Of a DNA stretch of 64,000 nt, positions 55,764 through 64,000 are shown piece by piece. The notes beneath the pieces are model-generated. The model was not told the origin of the DNA, ran no database searches, and saw nothing but the letters and a program-made list of their open reading frames with translations. Made by a program: the position numbers and the translations under genes. This DNA comes from Prorocentrum cordatum (lineage: Eukaryota; Sar; Dinophyceae; Prorocentrales; Prorocentraceae), in contig CAUYUJ010019915.1 of NCBI GenBank assembly GCA_963575745.1, positions 587,932-651,931 on the forward strand, written 5' to 3'. Positions within the stretch are counted from its first letter, which is position 1. Every line of letters starts with the position of its first letter.

Positions 55764-57374
55764 TCAGTTCGATCGACGTGGCAATCCTTCATCCAATAAT
55801 TCATTCGAGGTCACGGAAGTCTCGTGCATATTTAATTGAGCAAGAACACGTTTCTGAAAATCCTCCCTCCACGGGTCGTCGGGGACGCGTGGTAGACAAT
55901 TGAGCCGTCTCCAGTTATCATGCAATTGATAAAACATACTGTTGATGAATATCCGATTGAGCTCATGGGCAACCAACCAGTTACTGCCATCCAGAATATC
56001 ATGAGATTCATCAACAAGCCTTTGGGAAACACGAGAGCGCCGAGCCAGACGATATTGTGCTGCAGCAGCATACCGAGCAATATCAACCGCTTGCAAAGGG
56101 AAACCGAGCTCCTTTAATCGATACACCAGATCAGGGCGCAGAGAGTGCCGAGGCCAGCCAATACCAGCTTGAAGCCCTTCACGCTGACACCGCCGAACTC
56201 AGCCGGCGAGAAGAATTGTGCGACGCACGTGAGGACGCTCATAGCCAACACAGTATAGCTGAGCATTGTCTGTGTGAGGCCAGCATTCAAGTTTTTGCAG
56301 AAAGATAATCGCAAACTGTATTTCTCCATCGGCAACCTCCACGAATCGGCATAACCATGCAGCCCAAATGCGGATGCCAAGGTAAGTGCCCATGTCTACG
56401 AACTGCAAAGTGGTGGCGATCCGGCTGGCGGACTTCATGCGTTCGATGATATGATTCCGACTTCGCGGAAAGTGAAAGATAATCAGAGTCTTCAATGTGT
56501 TGATCACAAGACCAGTAGCATATCCACATAAAACTAGTAGTCGGAAAAGCGTTGGAAGCGCGCAATGCAGAACCCCCGATACATGAGCCAGATCGTCTGC
56601 GAAACACTTACTAAACGATAACGGCCGAGGAAGAATGGCACACATACGACGGACCACAGGATCCAGAGCCAAAGCGAATATCGAACCAGACATCGGGCAG
56701 CCCTGCTTAATCCCAGAGAGGACGGCGAAGCCCATTAAGACTGCCCCAGAATATTCCGTTGATGCACGAGTATTGTTGTAGAGCGCGCGGGTACTGTGCA
56801 CAATGAATGCAGGCAGTCCCATGACCATAAGCACCCAGAAGATCCAGGAGTGAGCGAGGCTAGGAAAGGCCGTTTTGAAATCCACCAATGTAGCCCCACA
56901 ATCTCGATTGCCCTCTACATCACCCCATATCGACAGCGACGACGAGACCTCCAAAAAATTATCAGCCATCTGTCTACCCTTAACGAACCCCGCCTGAGCC
57001 CAGTCTACTGTATATTGTGCTTGCTGTGCAAGACCCGAGTCGATCGAGTGCGAGATCATTTTGCTCGAGGTGCCAGATAGCGAAAGTGGACGAGTGGTAG
57101 CGGGCGCGCGTGCAATATCCATAGCTTCGCTAGAGAGAATACTCTTAGGTAAGAAAACCATGTAGCAGTAATTGAAATCAACAGGCAGCACTTCTCCTCC
57201 CAAAACGCACTGGTAAACCTCATAGAGTATTTGACTAGCACCATCTCCTCCGAAGTGATAGCATGAGAAAGGGATACCATCAGGATCAGGGGCGGCGTCG
57301 ATCTTTTTCCGAAGCATTTCTCGGAACGTTCCGAGAGAGATCTGCCAGCGAACGTCGCGCGAGGCGGCTTGCAC
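55764..57374 (-). mobile_element. LINE-type retrotransposon remnant, 5'-truncated
   Basis: The minus frame 57374-56199 encodes 391 residues of a non-LTR reverse transcriptase. Motifs in order: IDAAPDPDGIPFSCYHF, then TTRPLSLSGTSSKM, AQAGFVKGRQMADNFLEV, motif A VDFKTAFPSLAHSW, motif B GIKQGCPMSGSIFALALDPV, motif C CFADD, and YLGIRI. Catalytic Asp residues of motifs A and C are intact. The C-terminal part continues in another frame from about 56380 (YTVLAMSVLTCVAQFF) and again from 56126 (LGFPLQAVDIARYAAAAQYR) to a stop at 55764. At least two frameshifts therefore follow the RT core. No endonuclease is present. The element begins abruptly about 10 bases from a GAT microsatellite. It is not the same subfamily as the element at 58048-62987. 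Confidence 0.88.
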
Positions 57375-57385
57375 GAAAGGACGAT

Positions 57386-57735
57386 AGTGCTGATGATGCT
57401 GATGATGGTGATCACTATGATGATGAGAATAATGATGATGAGGATGATGATGATGATGGTGGCGATGGTGGCGATGGTGACGATGGTGATGGTGATGCTA
57501 CTAAGGAAAAAGAATAACAATAATGATAGATGATGATGATGATAATGATGATGATGGTGATGATGGCGATGGTGGCGATGATTGCGACGAGGGCGACAAC
57601 GACGACGACGACGACGATAACGGTAACGCTGATTGAACATACGACAGCATGACGCCGACGATGGTGGTGACGAAGGTGATGACGATGAAAAATTACAATG
57701 GCGATGGCACTGCTGGCGATGATGATGACGATGAT
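57386..57735. repeat. GAT-rich microsatellite between the two LINEs
   Basis: GATGATGGTGGCGATGG units, interrupted around 57500-57525 and 57610-57660. It forms the 5' border of the first LINE and the 3' border of the second. Confidence 0.85.
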
Positions 57736-58047
57736 GATTTTAAAGAGAGTCGGGGCTCAAGGGGAGGGTGAAAGCGGAAAGGGGAGGTCGAGCCCTCTGC
57801 CCGCGGAGACCGCGCATGATGCCGCCGCGCGCTACGCGCACGTGCTGTAGTATCTCAATCTGCCCCGCACAGCGCGCGATCGGCGGGGCGCGCCGCCGCC
57901 GACCAAAGATCTGAACATAAGTCATCCACAACCACTGCGTGAGGACAGGCAAGAAGATTTCGTACACAAGATGAGAGGTGTGTGCACGAGGCGGGTCAGC
58001 CCGAAAAACTCACTCACTGCACCTGTCACGTGCCTCACTCGTCAGCT

Positions 58048-58668
58048 CTATTGATTCACCAACCATTCAGTCCATTCCTGTAGCTCCTCCATGTATCCAG
58101 GCACGCACCGTAGATGCCGTGCTTCGAGCTGGCGCGTGACGGTCACGCGGTAGCGCTTCTCGCCCAAGATGAGTTTGGCCTGGTCCTTCTTCGCCGTCTT
58201 GGTGATCCTGCATGCCCTGATGAGCTGCGCCGCCTCCTCGACCTTCTCGCAGCTGTTGGAGACCTCCATCGTCTTCTTGAGATGCGCCACGTTGGCGCTT
58301 CCGACCTCGTGCATCTCTGCCAGGCCGACCAGGAGCACGCCGAACATCAGAGTATGGAGAGGCCCCAGTAGTGGCATGTCTGGGTTCTTCTTCCGCACCT
58401 GCTTGAGTAGCGGGGGGGGCGGCTCGCAGAATCCCTTGTCCTGAACCTGAATGCCCATGTGCTTCTGCTCGCCCTGGTTGAGGCTCTTGCCCCCTCGCTT
58501 CGCCATTGGCGGGGCAGCTGCTGGACCTGTGGGCCCGCGCTTGCCGTCGTTGCCAATACTCCCAGACGCTGGCGAGGATGCCTGGGGGCGCCTTGTTGCC
58601 TTCATCGGAGGCGCGCGTCGTAGTAGCTGCGAAAACCTGCGATCTGGCGCGAGCCCGACGAGTACCAC
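58048..58668 (-). pseudogene. LINE C-terminal segment
   Basis: A minus frame of about 55 Arg/Pro-rich residues, then protein-like sequence (MAKRGGKSLNQGEQKHMGIQ, PLLGPLHTLMFGVLLVGLAE, VPGYMEELQEWTEWLVNQ-stop). It follows the Cys/His region of the same element. No motif is recognised; a role as the C terminus of the LINE polyprotein is inferred from position. Confidence 0.45.
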
Positions 58669-58726
58669 ACTCTGATGCAGTAGGTAATGGCCGATGTGCG
58701 CTCAAGGTTGGGCGTCCCTGCACAGG

Positions 58727-59764
58727 TCAAAGCTCCTTCACAATCCAAGGTTTGTTTGATGCGTGGACTGACACGGGTACATGAGAAAGCAAATGGCGCC
58801 TAAACGCGTCCACTGAGCCAAAAGTCAACGGTGACGACGCTGATTTCGCATTCGTGGTCGCTCTCCGGGTTCGGGTTTTCGCTCGTAGTCTCCGAAATGG
58901 CCGTGCAGATGAAGGCCTCGTCGTCTCGAACTCGGTCTGTGTCGATCGCTGCTCGATATACTGAAGTGATGATGGTGCCGTTCGTCGCGCACGTGTGCTC
59001 GATGCGCTGCGTGTCCGTGCTCGCGAAGTAGATGGTGCCGATGACGCTCGCGCAATAAGCGCGCGCGTTGACGAGGATGGAGGCCGCGCGGGGGCTCCAG
59101 AGGCATCGAAGGCTTCATGTTGAGGGCCCAAAGGGGCCTCTGGATCGATATCACGCGATACCACAACACGGCATATAGGGCACTCTAGTTTTTCGGGCAG
59201 GCGGCACGGCCACGCCTGTGCAGTATTGGACCGAATGCAACGGCGGGTGGTCCAACTCCTCAATACATGGCGTGAGCAATGATCTCTGGTACGAAATACC
59301 GCGTCGCATCTCAGGCACTTGTTGTCAAGGATCAGCAGGCCGAGCACGCTCCTCATTGCGTGGCATGGCTCCTTGCTGCGAGTCTGATGCGCGCGTAGCG
59401 CAGCGAGAGACGGGAAGGCGCGGCCGCAGACCGTGCCGTTTGCCAAAGTAATTTCGCACAAGTAGGCGGGTAGGTCATCCACGCCCGCCACCTCAGTTTC
59501 CGTAGGAAGAAACTCCTCCAAGTGGGCACCGTGCGGTGACCATTGACGCGAAAAGAAACTCGCTCGTAGTGTGCGGGGGTCCACGGCAGCGCACATGTCA
59601 CGAAGAGCGGGATCTGCCATGAGCCGTCGGAAATCACGAGGTTGCCATTCGTGCCGTAGTTCAGTGGCCAAATCCAGTGTGAGGAGAGTGCCGATGTCAC
59701 GGGCCAGCTGCTTCGCCCATGGGTGGATGTTGCTCTCGATGTTGATCTCTCCGTTCTCCGTCAA
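58727..59764 (-). pseudogene. LINE Cys/His-finger region
   Basis: This 345-codon minus frame begins with helix-rich sequence (WAKQLARDIGTLLTLDLATE). It then shows two finger-like patterns: YLCEITLANGTVCGRAF with His about 12 residues on, and NKCLRCDAVFRTRDHCSRH. Such fingers occur C-terminal to the RT in several LINE groups and bind nucleic acid. The second half is Arg/Ser/Thr-rich until SVDAFRRHLLSHVPVSV, which could be a third finger strand. The Arg-rich interval may be out of frame, as another minus frame over 59169-58825 is equally open. Confidence 0.6.
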
Positions 59765-59788
59765 AACGGGAACAGCGCATTTTGCCTG

Positions 59789-60468
59789 TCACTCCACTGC
59801 AAGCGCACCGAAGAACCCCGTCAAGAAGTGAAGGTGCTGCTCTATGTCAGTCATCATGTCGCGCCACCAACAGAGACGGCGCACCGTAAGCTCAAGCGCA
59901 ACAGGTGCCAACCTCCAGTATCTCCAAACATGCAAGGTGGGCCATGTCCGATGTACACCGCGTCGTTCCGAACGTGCGCGGCCTTCGAGCATGGAGCGCA
60001 ACAAGACCACCAAGCTGGTGTCGGGGGCCTTGGCATCAGCCCTCGTGCACATGTAGCTCTCGCCGCCAGACGCGGCCGCACAGTGGACGCATCCTCCGAA
60101 CAGAAGGCGACGAGGACGCCATCCTGCCTTGGAGTGCCAGAACCCGCTCAGCTGATTCCACGCTCGGTTGATAGCTCGTAATCTTTCATGACGTTCGGCT
60201 ACATTGCTGCCTGAGGCGGAGAACATGCCGCCGAGATGCTTCAGCCGAGGTAAAGCCGCGCCGACAATCGCGTTGCCGGCGACAAGTGCCTGTGGAATGC
60301 CTCGACGCAAAACGGCAACAACGATCTCTGCCTTAGTGCGATTCTGTTTGCACCCCATGCTTCACCGCTCTCGTCCAAGCACGCGGCGCCCAAGTTGCTG
60401 GCGCTGCGGATCTCCTCTGGGGGTGTCTCGGGAGGGGGCGCCAGAAGCTTGAGAAGATCGTCAATGAA
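59789..60468 (-). pseudogene. LINE RT motif C and C-terminal region
   Basis: In one minus frame, AWAIFIDDLLKLL carries the FxDD of motif C (FIDD at 60468-60457). From 60358 a second frame gives the post-catalytic region with VAGNAIVGAALPRLKHLGGM and FWHSKAGWRPRRLLFGGCVH, then YWRLAPVALELTVRRLCWW. The frame changes both before and after motif C, so the polymerase core is broken. Confidence 0.7.
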
Positions 60469-62593
60469 AATAGCCCACGCCGACGTTCACAGCGTCGCCG
60501 AACATGTCGCAATGGGCCAATGTGAACTTGGAAAAACTGCGGGTAAGCTCGTTATACTCCTCAATACTGGCGTAATAATTTGCCATGAAAAACTCTGGCT
60601 CGTTGCTGCCTCCCATGAGCCCTCCACTGCCTGCACGTAGATAAAGCCACTGCTGCGGCGTGGAGGTGCGCATAACGGCCTCAGAGCGGCGCTGGTGAAG
60701 GAACTCGATATTGGTGTGGATGCGGTCTTGTCGTTCGTCAGGTTCGCCTTCCTGCGTGTGATAGTAGGTCGCGCGGTCGCCTGCGATGCGGTTCAGATCG
60801 TCGTGCCTACCGCTCTGGAAGGCTGATCTTTGGTCGTAAGATTTCGCTACAACAGTCCATCTGCATGTTCTGATTCTGTGAGCCACGATCCGTGATAAAC
60901 ACATCATACCCTCACGTCGTCTCATTCGAACTCCCCCGCATGCCCATTCGGGCGGTCGGAAGGGGCCACCCTCCGCTTTAACAATGCGTCTGTAGAAACC
61001 TCGCCACCAAGGACAAAATGCATGTAGTAGGCGAAGGCCAGGTACTCCTGGTAGTCCTTTCTTCTTATCGAGGGCGAATGTCTGGCTCATGTTGGCTTGA
61101 CTCGGGGCCCTCATTGATGCTCTTGCCAACGCGTGAATCTCGATGAGTATCTTGGTGGGCTTCGTGAAATGATCCAATGGTAGCTTCCTCATGGTCGGGT
61201 CAATCGTCTCCCCGAAGTCCATCGGGTCGAACGCTTGAAAGAGTCCGAGGCCAGCAGTCTGGGCGGCAGGCTTGCTGAGGAAGGAGGGGTTGGTGGCAAT
61301 CAGATACACCTCGGTCGGCGAACTCCAGCACGGTGCGAACTTTCTGCGTTTCATCTTCCAGAGGTGGCGCCTGGTGGCGTTGAAATAGTCGTCGCCGGCT
61401 AAGAGGTCGCGGACGCCGATGTGGGTGCCAGGTCCGTCAGGTCGCGGAGGTAGTTGCATTCGTTCCCCGTGCTTTGTGGCCTGCGGGGCGAGCATGGTGA
61501 CCAGGTAGGTGTCGTCGAGCGTGCCCGCGTTGAAACCTCCGTCGCATCCTGGAACACTCAATGCAGCAATCCACTCGTCTGCGGATGGTTGGCACGAAGG
61601 TAATGAACGAAAATCTCTCCTGCGAGCTCCAATCCCCCGATGAGCACGACGTCTAGCGGCTGCACGCATGTCAGCGAGTCGACGATCGGCCCATCCTTCT
61701 CGAATCTGCTGGTCCAAGTCGCTGTCCTGGTGTAGTCGTACTCTGCGGATGTGCCTGTGAAGAAGTTGTGCCAGGTGCTTCACATCCTCGCCAGCAGCGC
61801 CGGGAGCGCGGCGACGAAACGCCGAGCGCTTGGAGGCGCCTAGCTCCGCGAGCAGGGTCAGTCTCCTCCTCATCGCTTGCCCGCACCAGTCGGGGCGCTC
61901 CTGACTGGACGCGAAATGCTTGAGAGCGACTTGCCTGGTGACAGCGACGAAGAGGTGCATGTACCTGTCGGGCGAGGGGTCAGCACGCACTTCCGCAAAC
62001 TCCTCCTGGTACTTCTCTAGGTTATCCTGAAAACCCTGCAGAAAGCCTTCCCGTCCTTGTCCTTCCTGAAGGCATCTGCACAGGGTGGGCCAACTCCAGC
62101 ATGACCGTACGGTGCTATCGTGCCCAGGGCAAGGGTGCTGAAAGTATCCAACGATCGGGACGTGATCAAAAAAGTACTTGCTCTTTCGTGTCCGCCTTGC
62201 CGAAGCCATCCAACGTCGACAAGTAGCGTCTGGAAGCAGTGATACTGGAGCGAAAATGTAGTCGATGGTCGTCGCCCCGTGATGTCCTATGCAGGTGGCC
62301 CCCACCTTGTAGTGGGTGTTGAGAGCGCCTATCGAGTGCAGTCGCATGAGTGCGTGCAGGGCTTTGCCGTTCTCGTTCTCGTGACCATTGTCGAAAGGTC
62401 CTATGCACTCGTCGTTAACCTGTTTGTTGCCTATCTTGCCAAGGCCCGTATTGGCGTCAGTGAGGATGATCGGCACTCTGCGAAAAGCACATCTGCGTAG
62501 AAGCTGGTCGATCCATTCTCGCAACAGCTCAACCTTTGCGCCATCCTGGGCGTGCCCGCGCTGTGCGGGGCCGAGGCTCGAAATACGCGACAA
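60461..62593 (-). pseudogene. LINE endonuclease core plus RT N-terminal half
   Basis: The minus frame of 710 codons opens inside an endonuclease/exonuclease/phosphatase fold: LTDANTGLG, TIDYIFAPVSL and FFDHVPIVGYF, the Asp-x-Asn and Asp-His catalytic positions. A linker with VALKHFASSQERPDWCGQ follows. RT sequence starts near TKPTKILIEIHALARASM, with LDKKKGLPGVPGLRLLHAF, motif A YDQRSAFQS and a motif-B-like GSGGLMGG. The frame ends just before motif C, which lies in another frame. Confidence 0.75.
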
Positions 62594-62595
62594 TC

Positions 62596-62987
62596 ACGCG
62601 GAGGAGCAAGGGGCCCTTAGTGATGTCAACCATGCCGCCACGGCCTGCGATGATGGCGGGTGGAGTCTCGATGGCCGATATATCGGTAGCACGTAGTCGT
62701 TCGCCGAGGAGAATACTGCATCCCGCACTCTTGTTCGTGCAAGCTCCTGGTTGTCAAGGGAAATGTACCACGTTGTGGTAGACGGTGCTCTCACGAATAT
62801 GAGCAGGCCTGGGGTCGCCTTGGGCGAATGCAGCTGGGCGTCGTCGACCAGTGCCTGTGAGCCCGCCGATCGCGATGCTGCGGTAGGCGACGGAGAGTTC
62901 CTGCAGGCGGAGGTTCTGCAAGCTGCAGACATTGTGGGTCAGGATCGGGAATCTTCTCAACAGCTGCAGCGCAATCGCACTTCTCAT
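62596..62987 (-). pseudogene. LINE endonuclease N-terminal pieces
   Basis: From the ATG read at 62987-62985: AIALQLLRRFPILTHNVCSL and SVAYRSIAIGGLTGTGRRRP, the first strands of the endonuclease, ending at a stop at 62754. A further piece in another frame, about 62740-62540, reads TNKSAGCSILLGERLRATDI and RGGMVDITKGPLLLRVIVAY. At least two frameshifts separate these from the 710-codon frame. Confidence 0.6.
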
Positions 62988-63102
62988 GGCAGCGGTGGCG
63001 CAGCCCCACGGCACCAACGGCGGGCCATGGCGGGCGCTGTCTGGGAAAAAGGCAGACGGATGCGATAAACCGTGTCGCTCCTGGAACGAGCCCGAGTGGC
63101 TT

Positions 63103-63189
<87 letters not shown>
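63103..63189. repeat. (ATG)29 microsatellite
   Basis: An uninterrupted run of 29 ATG triplets just upstream (on the minus strand) of the near full-length LINE. Confidence 0.98.
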
Positions 63190-63190
<1 letters not shown>

Positions 63191-63289
63191 CAATGGTGCT
63201 GAAGGGGATGATGAGGACGTGCGCGCGCATAGAAAGTCTGAAACCCTTTGCACTGATCGAAACCAGTTGCCTTAGCCAGCCCAACCAGT

Positions 63290-63545
63290 CAGTCCAACCC
63301 ATGCGGGTGGAACCTTATACGGATGGAACCCTATGTGGGTGGAACTGAAGATGGGTCGGTGGGACCAAAAAACGGGTGGAACCCGATGTGGGCTGAACCA
63401 AATACGGGTGGAACCCCCAAAAGTGTGGAACCCTATGCGGGTGGCACCCTATGCAGGTAGAACCGAAAACGGGTGCAACCCTGTATGGGTGGAACCTTAC
63501 GCGGGTGGAACACAATGCTGGTGGCACCGAAAAATGTGTGGATCC
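63290..63545. repeat. Minisatellite, GGGTGGAACC units of about 15-16 bp
   Basis: About 16 units of the type GGGTGGAACCCTATGC with variants (GGAACCGAAAAC, GGCACCCTATGC). No coding signal. The remaining 63546-64000 holds short frames only. Confidence 0.85.
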
Positions 63546-64000
63546 CTACCTGGGCGGGCGAACACGAACAGGCAGGCCAGGCGGGTCTGGGACGGACCAG
63601 ATCGAGCGGGCGGGACATTGAAGCGCGAAGTCCGCGTTGTGGAAGAACCACGCGCGCTTCGCGAGCTTGGGTTTCAATCCAACAGAAGATATAAGTCGCG
63701 CCCATGCCACACGAATCCCGGAAACGATCAGTTCGCCTGGCGAGGAACACAACTCAACACAACTCTTAGCAACGTCATGCATAAAATAAGGATTCACCTC
63801 TCGATACTTGATCCGTGTAAACGATGTGCCGAAATGGGTGGGGGACGAATGCAAACTTTACCGCCAGGGCCGTGGGTGAAGCTCTCCCTGGGCACGAGTC
63901 GTGAAAGGGGCAAGAAACGTGTGAGGGGCGTGCCGAAATTGAAGGCGGGTCCGTCCTGCGGGCGCGGCCATCGCTCGCGCCAGCGCGAAACGCAGTGCCA

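Larger units (their letters stand above)
58048..62987 (-). mobile_element. Near full-length LINE-type retrotransposon, decayed
   Basis: Read on the minus strand, parts appear in normal order: endonuclease start (62987-62754), endonuclease core and reverse transcriptase (62740-60400), RT C-terminal region (60358-59789), a Cys/His finger region (59764-58727) and a C-terminal segment (58668-58048). The pieces lie in different frames, so the element carries several frameshifts and is unlikely to be active. The 5' end is near an (ATG)29 microsatellite at 63103-63189; the 3' end is near the GAT tract ending at 57735. No poly(A) tail is evident. Confidence 0.85.

Noticed and set aside
58808-58828. 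Minus-strand sequence ending TTTTGGCTCA that resembles the spliced leader
   Set aside because: It lies inside the LINE Cys/His region, has no start codon after it in a sensible position, and matches only the 3' half.
1-64000. tRNA, rRNA, CRISPR, bacterial promoters or ribosome binding sites
   Set aside because: I saw no convincing cloverleaf, rRNA core sequence or spacer-repeat array. The genome is eukaryotic, so bacterial signals do not apply.

Overview
The window looks like dinoflagellate nuclear DNA. The main evidence is four degenerate copies of the dinoflagellate spliced leader, whose conserved 3' part reads CATTTTGGCTCAAG. Each lies 5-55 bases upstream of a plus-strand reading frame (near 14.33, 16.57, 33.63 and 36.06 kb). 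Such relics mark genes rebuilt from processed mRNA. Long GC-rich introns with polypurine or polypyrimidine tracts, apparent GA-AG introns, very long microsatellites, decayed non-LTR retrotransposons and duplicated cytosine methyltransferase genes fit the same group. A Prorocentrum-like genome is plausible, but I cannot name a species.

Layout. 0-12 kb is mostly repeats: a degenerate GAT tract, a 140-180 bp minisatellite, three ~416 bp tandem units and an 852 bp tandem duplication, with only weak coding fragments. 12.3-36.6 kb is a plus-strand gene array: a C5-cytosine methyltransferase (12394-13344), a Gln-rich protein with a short Cys motif (14394-15452), a zinc-finger, possibly hAT-related gene with decayed downstream exons (16590-21084), a multi-exon gene of unknown function with an RGG-rich tail (25660-32528), a second methyltransferase (33677-34858) and a WW-domain protein (36119-36604). 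Between or inside these genes lie a dispersed repeat family (copies at 21.15, 26.86 and 30.28 kb), two AGCTTT-type satellites (22.89 and 35.23 kb) and a ~1 kb array of nested palindromes (24.0-24.97 kb).

From 38 kb onward the recognisable coding signal is on the minus strand. It comprises a very GC-rich multi-exon gene of unknown function (38.3-43.2 kb), a small protein with an RVSF motif (53719-54201), and two LINE-type elements (55764-57374 and 58048-62987). The plus and minus blocks converge at 36.6-38.3 kb in simple-sequence DNA. 44-51 kb is dominated by microsatellites: CAT, CATA/CATG and 1.4 kb of ACC.

The genes do not form a recognisable pathway. The shared theme is genome dynamics: retroposed mRNA-derived genes, DNA methyltransferase paralogues, a possible domesticated transposase, LINEs in GAT microsatellites and fold-back DNA. 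Exon boundaries are read by eye from reading frame and AG acceptors and are approximate unless stated otherwise.
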